A DNA stretch of 64,000 nt from Microbacterium maritypicum (GTDB taxonomy: Bacteria; Actinomycetota; Actinomycetes; Actinomycetales; Microbacteriaceae): assembly GCF_041529975.1 (NCBI RefSeq), contig NZ_CP168030.1, forward strand, positions 1,488,001-1,552,000. Direction: 5' to 3'. The notes under the pieces were generated by a model that saw only the letters and a program-made list of their open reading frames with translations, did no database searches and was not told where the DNA came from. Position 1 is the stretch's first letter. Each line of letters begins with the position of its first letter. Positions 29,221 through 38,752 of this stretch are shown one piece after another. Made by a program: the position numbers and the translations under genes.

Positions 29221-30819
29221 ATGACTTCATCCTTCGCGAAACCCCTCGCACTGGCCTCATCTCTCGCCGTCGCCGCACTCGTGCTCGCCGGTTGTTCAGC
29301 TTCATCGAACAATGCAGCCTCGGGCGGCGGTGGGACCCTCACGGTCGACACCTCGTTCGTGCTGAAGACCCTCGACCCGGGACTCGTCTACGAGCAGACC
29401 GGCAACATCATCGTGCACGCGCTGTACGACACGCTCGTGACGTACGAGGGCTCCGACGTCACCACTGTCGTGCCGGAACTCGCCAGCGAGTGGGTGCAGT
29501 CCGACGACGGCACGACCTGGACCTTCACGTTGAACCCGGACGCCACGTTCGCCGACGGCTCCGCGGTGACCGCGGAGGACGTCGTGTTCAGCCTCACGCG
29601 CCTGCAGAACCTCAAGGGGTCCTCCTCCCAGACCGTCGAGGGGCTGACCTTCGCCGCGGACGGTGACGACACCGTCGTCGTGACCAGCCCGACCCCGAAC
29701 CCGAACGTCCCGGTCGTCCTCGCGATGCCCGCGGCGAGCATCCTGAACGCCGAGGAGGCGGAGAAGCTCGGCGCGACCGACGCGGCCGATGCAGCCTCCG
29801 CGGACACGATCGGCACGCAGCTCGACGAGGTCAGCCTCGGTTCCGGGCCGTACAAGATCAAGAGCTACGACTCGAGCTCGAAGGTCGTGCTCGAGGTGAA
29901 CGACGACTACTGGGGCGACGCCCCGGCCTACTCGCGTGTGGTCGTGCAGAACGTCGACGTGCAGAACCAGAAGCTCACGATCTCCCGCGCCAAGGCCGAT
30001 GAGATCGCCCTCGACCTCTCCGGCCCGCAGGCCGCCGAGCTCTCCGACGACCTCCAGGTCTCCGGGGTCGCCGACACGTCGTACTTCCTCAGCGTGAACC
30101 AGGACCCCGCCGTCTCGGAGATCACCTCCAACCCGGCGTTCCTCGCGGCGCTGCGTGCCAGCGTCGACGGCGCAGGCATCGCCGAGATCTTCGGTGAGGG
30201 TGCGACGGCCGCGGCCGGTCTCGTCCCGCCCGCATTCGGCGGCGCGCTCGACGAGTCCGAGGTGCAGCCGCAGGACATCGAGAAGGCGAAGTCGCTGCTC
30301 GAGGAGGCGGGCATCTCCGCACCGAAGGTGAACCTCGTCTACCCGGCGATCACGTACCGCGGCGTCGACCTCGGCACCATCGTCACGAAGGTGCAGCAGG
30401 ACGCGAAGAAGGCCGGCATCGAGATCGAACTCCAGCCCGAGCCGATCAACGTCTTCCTGCAGTCGCAGTCCGAGGGCAAGAACGAGATCAACTTCTCGCC
30501 GAACAGCCTGAACTACCCGGCCGCGGACTCGCTCGTGAACAACATGGCACCCGGCGCCTCGACCTCGACCCGTGCGGGATGGACCGTGGAGCGCGCAGAT
30601 CCGCGCGCGGTCGAGGCCAGCGACGCCGTGAACGCCGAGGTGACGCCGGAAGGCCGTGCCGAGGCGATGATCGCCTGGCAGAAGATCATGAACGAGACTT
30701 CGCCCTTCGTGGTCCTCGCGAACAACGCCGGCATCGTCGTCGCCACCTCGAACCTGGTCGGTGCGTCGTACACGCCGGCAGGCTGGACGGTCGACCTCGC
30801 GGCCATCTCCGCGAAGTAG
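29221..30819 (+). CDS. Dipeptide/oligopeptide ABC transporter substrate-binding lipoprotein
   Basis: Family 5 solute-binding protein, 532 residues. It has a lipoprotein signal peptide with lipobox LVLAGC and lipidated Cys25, then a Gly/Ser linker and an SBP_bac_5 fold (ALYDTLVTYEG, ASEWVQSDDGTTWTF, GSGPYKIKSY). ATG 29221 is chosen because it puts the signal peptide at the very N-terminus; AGGAAGA precedes it. First gene of the importer operon, delivering peptides to the permeases that follow. Confidence 0.93.
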   Translation: MTSSFAKPLALASSLAVAALVLAGCSASSNNAASGGGGTLTVDTSFVLKTLDPGLVYEQTGNIIVHALYDTLVTYEGSDVTTVVPELASEWVQSDDGTTWTFTLNPDATFADGSAVTAEDVVFSLTRLQNLKGSSSQTVEGLTFAADGDDTVVVTSPTPNPNVPVVLAMPAASILNAEEAEKLGATDAADAASADTIGTQLDEVSLGSGPYKIKSYDSSSKVVLEVNDDYWGDAPAYSRVVVQNVDVQNQKLTISRAKADEIALDLSGPQAAELSDDLQVSGVADTSYFLSVNQDPAVSEITSNPAFLAALRASVDGAGIAEIFGEGATAAAGLVPPAFGGALDESEVQPQDIEKAKSLLEEAGISAPKVNLVYPAITYRGVDLGTIVTKVQQDAKKAGIEIELQPEPINVFLQSQSEGKNEINFSPNSLNYPAADSLVNNMAPGASTSTRAGWTVERADPRAVEASDAVNAEVTPEGRAEAMIAWQKIMNETSPFVVLANNAGIVVATSNLVGASYTPAGWTVDLAAISAK

Positions 30820-30899
30820 TCCGCCGCGGTCGGCCGCCTGTCCCTCCTGTCGGGCGGCCGACCTCCGGTTCTCACCACCTCACCGAAGGCGAACGAGCA

Positions 30900-31922
30900 A
30901 TGCCAGCCCTCCTGCAGATGATCGGCCGCCGGCTGATCAGCGCGATCATCCTCCTCTGGGGGGTCACCGTCGTGACCTTCGCGCTCATGACCATCGTCCC
31001 CGGGGACCCGGCCGCCGCGAACCTGTCGCAGCAGGCCTACGACGACCCCGAGCTGCGTGCCGCGTTCGAGCAGAAATGGGGGCTGGACCAGCCCATCTGG
31101 GTGCAGTACGGCCGCTACATCGCGAACCTCTTCCAGGGTGATCTCGGTATCTCGCAGCAGACCCACCGCCCGATCACCCAGGACCTCGCGCAGTACATCC
31201 CCGCGACGCTCGAGGTGGCGCTGCCCGCCATGATCCTCGCGATCGTCATCGCCGTCGCGCTGGGCATGATCGCCGCCACCCGCAAGGGTTCGACCATCGA
31301 CGGCGGCATCCGCGGCGTGTCCCTCATCGGGCTCTCCACCCCGCCGTTCTGGCTCGCGCTCGTCGCGCTGTACGTCTTCTTCTACGCGCTCGGACTCGTC
31401 CCCAACGGCGGGCGCCTCAGCAACGAATACGACCCGCCGCCCACCGTCACCGGCATGTACACGCTGGACGCCGTGTTCGCCGGGCAGTGGGACGTGTTCG
31501 CCGACGCCGTCTGGCACCTCATCCTCCCCGTCGGCATCCTCACCGCGCTCACCGTCTCGGGCCTGCTGCGCTTCGTGCGCTCCGCCATGATCGAGGTGCT
31601 GGACGCCGAGTACATCCGAGCCGCCACCGCGAAGGGCCTCCCGGCGCGGACGATCACCTGGCGCCACGTCTTCAAAGCGGGACTGCTGCCGGTGCTCACG
31701 GTGACCGGGCTGATGTTCGCCTCGCTGCTCGGTGGCGCCGTGCTCGTCGAGCAGGTGCTCTCGTGGCCGGGGCTCGGCCAGTACGCCTACAAGAGCGCCC
31801 TCTCGCTCGATCTGCAGGCGATCCTCGGCGTGACGCTGTTCATCGCCGTCGTCTACACCCTGATCAACCTCCTCGTCGACGTGCTCTACACGATCGTGGA
31901 CCCCCGGATCGGAGCGAAATGA
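30900..31922 (+). CDS. Peptide ABC transporter permease (DppB-like)
   Basis: Inner-membrane permease, 340 residues. It begins MPALLQMIGRRLISAIILLW, has a long first periplasmic loop (DPAAANLSQQAYDDPELRAA), and the permease motif EYIRAATAKGLPARTITWRH. A GAAGGCGA site precedes ATG 30900. It overlaps the next permease by 4 bases (ATGA). Confidence 0.95.
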   Translation: MPALLQMIGRRLISAIILLWGVTVVTFALMTIVPGDPAAANLSQQAYDDPELRAAFEQKWGLDQPIWVQYGRYIANLFQGDLGISQQTHRPITQDLAQYIPATLEVALPAMILAIVIAVALGMIAATRKGSTIDGGIRGVSLIGLSTPPFWLALVALYVFFYALGLVPNGGRLSNEYDPPPTVTGMYTLDAVFAGQWDVFADAVWHLILPVGILTALTVSGLLRFVRSAMIEVLDAEYIRAATAKGLPARTITWRHVFKAGLLPVLTVTGLMFASLLGGAVLVEQVLSWPGLGQYAYKSALSLDLQAILGVTLFIAVVYTLINLLVDVLYTIVDPRIGAK

Positions 31923-32824
31923 CCATCCTGTCCTCCGACCGGCTCGCCGTCGCGAAGGAGCCGCGTCGTCGCGGATTCCGTCGCAGCCGCCGGTTCACAC
32001 CGCGCACCTCGTTCTGGACGCCGGTGACGGTGATCTCCTTCGGCGTGATCGCCGCGTGGATCCTCGCAGCGCTCCTCGCCCCGGTCATCGCGCCGTACGA
32101 CCCGCTCGAGACGAGCGGACCATTCCTGGACGCACCGTCGGCCGCGCACTGGATGGGGACGGACGACCTCGGTCGCGACGTTCTGAGCCGAGTGATCTAC
32201 GGTGCCCAACTCTCGCTGCCCCTCGCCCTCGCGATCGTCGTGTTCTCGCTGCTCGTCGGCGGAACCGTCGGCCTCGCGGCCGGGTACTTCGGCAAGGCGG
32301 CGGACAACCTGCTGATGCGCGTGGCCGACCTCGTGCTCGCGTTCCCGCAGATCATCCTCGCCATGGCGGTCGCCGCGGCCTTCGGGCCGAGCGTCGGAAA
32401 CGCCGTGCTCGCGCTCGTGATCGTCTCCTGGCCGCTGTACGCGCGGATCATCCGCAGCTCGGTGCTCAGCGTGCGCGAGCAGGAATACGTCTTCTCCGGA
32501 CGCCTGCTCGGGTCGACGACCCTGAAGTCCATCGTCAAGGACGTCATCCCCAACAGCGCCGGCCCCGCGCTCGTGATGGCGACTATCGAGCTCGGCAATG
32601 CCATCCTCATGCTCGCCGCGCTCTCGTTCCTCGGCCTCGGCCCCCGGCCCCCGGCTGCGGAATGGGGCGCGATGATCGCCCTCGGCTCGCAGAACCTCGG
32701 GAACTGGTGGATCAGCCTGTTCCCCGGTCTCGCGATCCTCACGATCGTGATGGCCTTCAACCTGCTGGGAGACGCCGTCCAGGACTACCTGGATCCCCGC
32801 TCACGGAATGCGAGGAAGCGATGA
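31919..32824 (+). CDS. Peptide ABC transporter permease (DppC-like)
   Basis: Second permease, 301 residues, with a basic N-terminal tail, GTDDLGRDVLSRVIYGAQLS after the first helix, and the permease loop EYVFSGRLLGSTTLKSIVKD. It ends in NLLGDAVQDYLDPRSRNARK and overlaps the ATPase gene by 4 bases. Confidence 0.95.
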   Translation: MTILSSDRLAVAKEPRRRGFRRSRRFTPRTSFWTPVTVISFGVIAAWILAALLAPVIAPYDPLETSGPFLDAPSAAHWMGTDDLGRDVLSRVIYGAQLSLPLALAIVVFSLLVGGTVGLAAGYFGKAADNLLMRVADLVLAFPQIILAMAVAAAFGPSVGNAVLALVIVSWPLYARIIRSSVLSVREQEYVFSGRLLGSTTLKSIVKDVIPNSAGPALVMATIELGNAILMLAALSFLGLGPRPPAAEWGAMIALGSQNLGNWWISLFPGLAILTIVMAFNLLGDAVQDYLDPRSRNARKR

Positions 32825-33645
32825 GCGACGCGACGCTGCTCTCGATCGAGGACCTCTCCGTCGTCATGCCGACGCCGGACGGCGAGATCGAGCTCGTACA
32901 CGACACGAGCATCCGGATCGGCCAGGGCGAGGTCGTCGGCCTCGCCGGCGAGAGCGGCTCGGGAAAGAGCATGACGGCCTCAGCAGTCATGGGCATCCTT
33001 CCCGAGGGCGCGACCGCCTCCGGCCGGGTCCTGTTCGAGGGGCGGGACCTGCTGAACCTCAGCACCCGGGAGCTCAACGAGGTGCGCGGCAATCGCATCT
33101 CCATCGTGTTCCAGGATCCGACTGCGGCACTGCACCCGCTGCTGCGGATCGGCACGCAGATCACCGAGCACCTCATCCACCACACCGGTGTGAGCCAGAA
33201 GCAGGCGCAGGCGCGAGCGATCGAGCTGCTCGATCTCGTGCGCATCCGCGACCCGCACCAGGCGATCACGGCGTATCCGCACCAGTTCTCCGGAGGCATG
33301 CGCCAGCGTGCGGCCATCGCGATCGCGCTCGCGTGCGAGCCCCGCCTGCTGATCGCCGACGAACCCACCACCGCGCTCGACGTCACCGTGCAGGCCGGCA
33401 TCCTCCGTCTGTTCGACCGCCTGGCGCGCGAGACGGGGGTGTCGATGCTGTTCATCACGCACGACCTCGGGGTGATGAGCGCGATCGCCGACCGCACCTA
33501 CATCTTCAAGGACGGCACCGTCGTCGAGCACGGTCCGACGAACGAGATCCTCAACACCCCGTCGCACGAGTACACCCGCGCGCTGATCGCATCCAGGGCG
33601 CAGTCGCTCGCCGCGCAGCGCACCCACCGAGGAGGCGCACGATGA
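32821..33645 (+). CDS. Peptide ABC transporter ATPase (DppD-like)
   Basis: ATP-binding subunit, 274 residues, with Walker A GESGSGKS, Q-loop FQDPTAALHP, signature FSGGMRQR, Walker B LLIADEPTTALD and switch His in ITHDLG. C-terminal HEYTRALI segment typical of oligopeptide ATPases. It is shorter than the usual 320-330 residues because the C-terminal iron-sulfur/OppF extension is missing. Confidence 0.94.
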   Translation: MSDATLLSIEDLSVVMPTPDGEIELVHDTSIRIGQGEVVGLAGESGSGKSMTASAVMGILPEGATASGRVLFEGRDLLNLSTRELNEVRGNRISIVFQDPTAALHPLLRIGTQITEHLIHHTGVSQKQAQARAIELLDLVRIRDPHQAITAYPHQFSGGMRQRAAIAIALACEPRLLIADEPTTALDVTVQAGILRLFDRLARETGVSMLFITHDLGVMSAIADRTYIFKDGTVVEHGPTNEILNTPSHEYTRALIASRAQSLAAQRTHRGGAR

Positions 33646-34478
33646 GCGCGTTGGAGATCGACGACGTCGTCGTCACGCACCGCCGGCGCGGCGCCCCGCC
33701 CGTGCACGCGGTGAAGGGCGTCTCGCTGACCGTCGAACGCGGCCGGATCGTCGGACTCGTGGGGGAGTCGGGATGCGGCAAGTCGTCGCTCGCCCGGGTC
33801 GCCGTGGGGATCGACCGTCCGACCTCGGGCACTGTGCGCTTCGACGGAGAGCCGCTGCATCCGCTCACGATGCGCCGCCGCCCGAGTCGCGACCGCGGGC
33901 TGCAGATGGTGTTCCAGAACCCGTACGCCTCGCTGAGTCCCCGTCGCTCGATCGGAGCGCAGCTGCTGGATGGCGCTCCCGATGCGCTGGAGCGATCCGC
34001 CCGTGCTGCCGAGGTCTCGAGACTGCTGCGACTGGTCGGACTCGACGAGTCGGCCGCCTCTCGCTACCCCACCCAGTTCTCGGGTGGTCAACGGCAACGG
34101 CTCGCGATCGCCCGTGCGCTCGCCGCCCAGCCCAGCGTGGTCGTCGCCGATGAGCCGGTCACGGCCCTCGATGCCTTCTCGTCGGCGCAGATCGTCGAGC
34201 TGCTGCAGGGCCTCGTCCGCGAACTCGGCATGGCGATGCTGTTCATCTCGCACGACCTGTCGTTGGTGCGGGCCATCGCCGACGAGACGGCCGTGATGTA
34301 CGCGGGTGAGATCATCGAGCGCGGGCCCAGCGAACAGCTGTGGCAGCACGCAGAGCACCCCTACACGCAGCGCCTCATCGATGCCATCCCGGAGATCGGC
34401 CCGACGAAGCGGCTGCCGGGCAGAGAAGAAGACCTCGCGGAGGCCGTCGCGGCCCCCGCCACGGGAGGAGAAGCATGA
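33642..34478 (+). CDS. Peptide ABC transporter ATPase (DppF-like)
   Basis: Second ATP-binding subunit, 278 residues, with Walker A GESGCGKS, Q-loop FQNPYASLSPRRS, signature FSGGQRQR, Walker B VVVADEP and HPYTQRLIDAIPEI at the C-terminus. It starts 4 bases before the end of the previous gene behind GAGGAGGC. With the preceding gene it forms the heterodimeric ATPase. Confidence 0.94.
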   Translation: MSALEIDDVVVTHRRRGAPPVHAVKGVSLTVERGRIVGLVGESGCGKSSLARVAVGIDRPTSGTVRFDGEPLHPLTMRRRPSRDRGLQMVFQNPYASLSPRRSIGAQLLDGAPDALERSARAAEVSRLLRLVGLDESAASRYPTQFSGGQRQRLAIARALAAQPSVVVADEPVTALDAFSSAQIVELLQGLVRELGMAMLFISHDLSLVRAIADETAVMYAGEIIERGPSEQLWQHAEHPYTQRLIDAIPEIGPTKRLPGREEDLAEAVAAPATGGEA

Positions 34479-35701
34479 TCACCATCGCCGAGGACCGCCG
34501 CGTCCTCCTCACCGGAGCCCGCATCTTCGACGGGCGCTCCGAGCACCTGCGGGACGGGCTCGACATCCTCGTCGACGCCGACGGAGTGATCGCGGGGCTC
34601 GGCGCCACCCGCACCCTCGATGCCGGCGACGCACGCGTGATCGACCTGGCCGGAAGGATCCTCAGCCCGGGGCTGATCAACATGCACGTGCACCTGGGGC
34701 TCGCGCTGCCCGGGACGGCCGGGGCGGAGATCGCCTCCAAGGGCGACCCCGACCTGCTGCTGGTGATGGCCGACAGCGCCCGACGCACCCTGCATGCGGG
34801 TGTCACGACCGCGCGGCTGGTCGGCGAGAGCCGCTACCTCGACTTCGCCCTGCGCCGCGGCATCGACGCCGGGATCATCGCCGGCCCACGGCTGTACACC
34901 GCCGGACACGCACTGTGCTGCACCGGTGGGCACGGATGGGAGTCCGACGCGCTGGAGGGCGACGGCGCCGACGACCTGCGCCGACTGACGCGCCTGCAGA
35001 TCCGTCACGGCGCCGACCTGATCAAGGTCTGCATCTCGGGCGGGATCGCGGGGGAGCACGAGCAGATCGACACCCCGCAGCTGACCGACGACGAGATGGC
35101 CGCCGTCATCCAGACCGCGCATGACTGGGGCCGCAAGGTCACCGCGCACGTCGGGCCGTCCGAGACGCTGCGGCGTGCCATCGAGCTCGGCCTGGACTGC
35201 GTCGAGCACGGCTACGAGCTGACCCGTGAGGTCACCGATCTGATGAGCGAGCGCGGCGTCTGGTACGTGCCGACCATCACGGTCAGCCGGTGCGAGGAGT
35301 TCTTCGACGCGCAGGGCGTGCCCACCTGGATGAAGGAGCGTGCGCTCGGTGCGGGTCCGCGTCACTGGGAGAGCCTCGAGAACGCGATCGCGAGCGGGGT
35401 GCGCATCGCCATGGGCACAGACATGCCGCCCGCCGCGGACTTCGACGGCACGACCGCGACGGTGCGCGAGATGGAGTTCATGGTCGACGCGGGCATGACC
35501 TCGCTGGACGTCATGCGCTCGGCCACCTCGTACGCGGCGGAGCTGCTCGGAGCTGACGACCTCGGCGTCGTCGAGGTCGGTGCGAGGGCGGACTTCATCG
35601 CCACGGACGCGGATCCGACAGCGGATGTGGCTGCGCTGCGCGGAATCGACTGGGTCATGCAGGGCGGCGCCGTGCTGCGGGACGACCGGGCCGGACGGTG
35701 A
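34475..35701 (+). CDS. Metal-dependent amidohydrolase, Xaa-Pro dipeptidase-like
   Basis: Cytoplasmic hydrolase of the amidohydrolase superfamily, 408 residues. The N-terminal beta segment is followed by metal ligands His71/His73 (INMHVHLGLA), a bridging-Lys candidate (LIKVCISGG), His in TAHVGPSE, His in VEHGYEL and catalytic Asp in GTDMPP. The layout matches prolidase-like (imidazolonepropionase-related) members that cleave dipeptides with C-terminal proline or similar. It is coupled to the ATPase gene before it (4-base overlap), so it probably acts on an imported peptide. Confidence 0.85.
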   Translation: MITIAEDRRVLLTGARIFDGRSEHLRDGLDILVDADGVIAGLGATRTLDAGDARVIDLAGRILSPGLINMHVHLGLALPGTAGAEIASKGDPDLLLVMADSARRTLHAGVTTARLVGESRYLDFALRRGIDAGIIAGPRLYTAGHALCCTGGHGWESDALEGDGADDLRRLTRLQIRHGADLIKVCISGGIAGEHEQIDTPQLTDDEMAAVIQTAHDWGRKVTAHVGPSETLRRAIELGLDCVEHGYELTREVTDLMSERGVWYVPTITVSRCEEFFDAQGVPTWMKERALGAGPRHWESLENAIASGVRIAMGTDMPPAADFDGTTATVREMEFMVDAGMTSLDVMRSATSYAAELLGADDLGVVEVGARADFIATDADPTADVAALRGIDWVMQGGAVLRDDRAGR

Positions 35702-37407
35702 ACACCCCGACTTCGGGCACCCCGACCTCGGGCACCTCGACCGCGCGCATCGCCGACGAGTACGTCGCGACGCTCGCCGACCACGAGCCGGCCGCTGCGC
35801 AGGCGCTCGGCGTCACCGCGCAGGATCGACTGCCCGATCTCAGCGCCGACTGGGCGGTCGAACGTCGTGCGCTCGCCGTGCGCACGCGCGACGCCCTGGC
35901 GACCGTCGAGCCGACGACGGAGGATGCCGCGCTGCACGCCGCTCTTCGGGAACGCATGGACAGCGACATCGCCCTGTTCGACACCGGTTTCACCGCACGG
36001 CTGCTCGCACCGCTGGCGACACCGGTGCATCTGGTGCGCGAGGCGTTCGACGACGTCACCGTCACGGATGACGCCGCCGGCGACGAGATCATCACCCGCC
36101 TGTCGGCGGTGCCGCGGGCGCTGACCCAGCTCGACGACCGCCTGAAGTGGGCGCGCGCGGCGGGGGAGCGGGGCGAGTTCATCGGCACCGGCATCGCCGC
36201 GGAACGGCAGGTGCGCGAGGTCGCGGATCAGATCGCGAGCTGGATCGATCCGGATGGGGTCGACTACTTCCGCTCCCTCCGGGCGACAGACCTGTCCACC
36301 TCCCGCCGCAGCGCTCTGGATCGTGCGGCACTCGCGGCGACCGACGCGATGGCGGGGTTCGAGCGGATGCTGCGCGACGAATTGCTGCCCCATGCGCCAC
36401 TGCAGGATGCCGTCGGCGAGAGCGTCTATCGCGCGACCGCGCAGAGCTTCCTCGGCACCGAGCTCGACCTCGACGAGGTGTACGACTACGGCTGGCACGA
36501 ACTCGATCGGCTGTGGCGGCAGGCGCGCGGCGTCGCGGGGGAGATCCTCGGCACCGGCGCGACGGCAGACGTCTCCGTCGCCGCTCGCGCGCTCGCGCAG
36601 GACCCCGGGCACCGCGTCGATGCGGACGCTGTCATCGGCTGGTTGCGTGATCGCCTGGACTGGACCCTGGATCGGGTCGACGGCACGGCCTTCACGCTGC
36701 CCGCGGACGTGCGCGATGTCGACATCGTCGTTCCGCGGGCCGCGAAGGGCGTCGTCTACTACACGCCCGGTGCGCCCGACGGCTCGGTGCGCAGCAAGAT
36801 CGTCTGGACGATCCCCGCCGGAGCGACGTCGGTGCCGACCTGGCAGGAGCTCACGAGTCTCCACCATGAGGGCGTCCCCGGCCACCACCTCGAGCATGCG
36901 GTGAACCGGGCCAATGCGTCCCTGCACCCCTGGCAGCGCTACCTCTGCGAGATCCACGGGTATGCCGAGGGCTGGGCGCACTACTCGGAGGCGCTGTCGG
37001 ACGAGCTGGGCCTGCTGCGCGATGCCCCGGAACGGCTGGGGATGCTGCTCGGACAGCTGTGGCGCACGGTGCGCATCGTCGCCGACATCGGTCTGCACAC
37101 CGGCCGGCCGCTGCGGCGCAACGAAGTCACCGACCAGACGGAGTGGACGCCGGCGATCGCCCGCGACTTCCTGGTGCACTACGGCCTCGTCGACCCCGTG
37201 ACCGCGCGGTTCGAGGTGGACCGCTACCTCGGCTGGCCGGGCCAAGCCCTGGCGTTCAAGGTCGGCGCGAAGCTCTGGGCCGAGGCGCGTACGGCGAGCA
37301 CCGCATCCACTCTCGACTTCCACACCCGGGCACTCGCGCTCGGACCGATGGGGCTCGCGCCGCTGCGCGAGCGTCTGCTGCAGGATCTGACGAAGGAACA
37401 CGCATGA
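35698..37407 (+). CDS. DUF885-family putative metallopeptidase
   Basis: A 569-residue soluble protein of the DUF885 family. The hallmark HHEGVPGHHLEHAV motif, with conserved His and Glu, is near residues 385-400, followed by YAEGWAHYSE. Members are thought to be zinc-dependent peptidases distantly like carboxypeptidase Taq/M32; activity here is inferred. There is no signal peptide, so it is cytoplasmic. It starts at GTG 35698, overlapping the previous gene by 4 bases. Confidence 0.85.
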   Translation: MNTPTSGTPTSGTSTARIADEYVATLADHEPAAAQALGVTAQDRLPDLSADWAVERRALAVRTRDALATVEPTTEDAALHAALRERMDSDIALFDTGFTARLLAPLATPVHLVREAFDDVTVTDDAAGDEIITRLSAVPRALTQLDDRLKWARAAGERGEFIGTGIAAERQVREVADQIASWIDPDGVDYFRSLRATDLSTSRRSALDRAALAATDAMAGFERMLRDELLPHAPLQDAVGESVYRATAQSFLGTELDLDEVYDYGWHELDRLWRQARGVAGEILGTGATADVSVAARALAQDPGHRVDADAVIGWLRDRLDWTLDRVDGTAFTLPADVRDVDIVVPRAAKGVVYYTPGAPDGSVRSKIVWTIPAGATSVPTWQELTSLHHEGVPGHHLEHAVNRANASLHPWQRYLCEIHGYAEGWAHYSEALSDELGLLRDAPERLGMLLGQLWRTVRIVADIGLHTGRPLRRNEVTDQTEWTPAIARDFLVHYGLVDPVTARFEVDRYLGWPGQALAFKVGAKLWAEARTASTASTLDFHTRALALGPMGLAPLRERLLQDLTKEHA

Positions 37408-37793
37408 CCACCACCGCCGAACTCGAGCACTTCATCGTCGACCTGTACCAGGACCTCGCCGACCGTGCCGCGTTCGACGCGCGCCTCGCCGACGACGTGA
37501 CGGTGTGGGAGACGCCCTGGCCGACGCTCATGCACGGCATCACCGAACTCGACGAGCTGCGGGGGCCCGCCGCCGACCCCGAAGAGCGCCGGCGGACCCT
37601 GCCGAGCGTCGTGCCGACCGGCATCGTCACGAGCGACTTCGGTGACACCGGGGTGATCCGGTACGTGCTCGAGGTGCGCCCTGCGGCGGGCGAGCCGCTG
37701 GTCGAGGTCGTACGCGTCACGGATGTGGTGCGTCGTGACGCCGACGGATGGCGGATCGTGCACCACCACGCCCAGGACATGCCGGTCGAGTGA
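37404..37793 (+). CDS. SnoaL/NTF2-like protein
   Basis: A 129-residue protein with an NTF2-like alpha-beta pattern, including ELEHFIVDLYQDLADRAAFD, a central PTLMHGITELDEL segment and a C-terminal DADGWRIVHHHAQ strand. No catalytic assignment can be made. It overlaps the DUF885 gene by 4 bases and precedes the lyase by 29 bases, so it belongs to the same operon. Confidence 0.75.
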   Translation: MTTTAELEHFIVDLYQDLADRAAFDARLADDVTVWETPWPTLMHGITELDELRGPAADPEERRRTLPSVVPTGIVTSDFGDTGVIRYVLEVRPAAGEPLVEVVRVTDVVRRDADGWRIVHHHAQDMPVE

Positions 37794-37822
37794 GTCGCAC
37801 GAGTCGGAGCAAGGAGAGACAG

Positions 37823-38752
37823 ATGGACCGCAACACCGTCGACTGGCACGGGTACATCCCGGCGATCACCACCCCGTTCACGCGCGAGGGGGAGCTGGAC
37901 CCCGTCGCGTTCGAAGGGCAGATGCAGTGGCTGGCTGCGCAGGGGATGCACGGCGTCATCCTCGCCGGCACCTCCGGCGAGTGGTTCAGCATGACCGAGG
38001 CCGAACGGGCAGAGCTGTTCGCACTCGGCGGCCGGTTCCGCGCGGACATGCGCGTGATCGGCGGCTGCAACGCGTTCACGGCGGCCGAGGCGATCCGGCA
38101 CGCGCACGCGGCGGAGGAGGCCGGGCTCGACGGTATCCTCGTGACGCCGCCGCCCTACATGGTGCCCACCCGCGAGGAGATCGTGGCCTTCTACCAGGAG
38201 GTCTCCGACGGCACATCGCTCCCCGTCACCGTGTACAACTGGCCGCGCGGCTGCATCGTCGACCTGAGCCCGGACCTCCTGAGCGAACTGGCCGACATCG
38301 AGAACGTCGTGGCGATCAAGAACTCCACCGGCGACTTCCGGGCTTTCCTCGACGCCATGTATCTCGTGGAGGATCGCGTGCGCTACTTCGGCGTCCCGAC
38401 GAACGCGCTCGGAGCCGACCTCGCGACGCTCGGTCACGGAGACGGTCTCATGGGCTCCGGAGCCCCGCTCGGCAACGACCACCCCGGCTTCTGGGATGCG
38501 CTCGCCGCGGGGGATCGGGCGCGGGCGATCGAACTCGGCGCTCGTGATCGCGTGGTCATGACCAGCTGGTTCGGGCCGGACTACGGCGCGCAGTTCGGAA
38601 ACCAGCAGGCGATCATGAAGACCGCCCTTCGGTTGCAGGGCGTTCCGGCCGGTTTCGTCCGCCGCCCCCTGCTCGAACTCTCGACCGAGCAGGTGGACCG
38701 TGTCCGCACCACGCTGGAGGGGCTCGGCATCGCGACCGTGCCGTTGTCGTGA
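37823..38752 (+). CDS. DHDPS/N-acetylneuraminate lyase-family protein, possibly pyrroline-hydroxycarboxylate deaminase
   Basis: Class I aldolase-fold enzyme, 309 residues. Schiff-base Lys166 is in VVAIKNSTG and Tyr138 in VTVYNWPRG; GTSGEW at 49-54 replaces the usual GTTGE. Placed next to a three-subunit amino-acid dehydrogenase, it resembles the hydroxyproline-pathway deaminase (LhpC/HypD), which converts pyrroline-4-hydroxy-2-carboxylate to 2-oxoglutarate semialdehyde and ammonia. Another dihydrodipicolinate synthase-like lyase activity cannot be excluded. ATG 37823 follows AAGGAGAG. Confidence 0.8.
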   Translation: MDRNTVDWHGYIPAITTPFTREGELDPVAFEGQMQWLAAQGMHGVILAGTSGEWFSMTEAERAELFALGGRFRADMRVIGGCNAFTAAEAIRHAHAAEEAGLDGILVTPPPYMVPTREEIVAFYQEVSDGTSLPVTVYNWPRGCIVDLSPDLLSELADIENVVAIKNSTGDFRAFLDAMYLVEDRVRYFGVPTNALGADLATLGHGDGLMGSGAPLGNDHPGFWDALAAGDRARAIELGARDRVVMTSWFGPDYGAQFGNQQAIMKTALRLQGVPAGFVRRPLLELSTEQVDRVRTTLEGLGIATVPLS

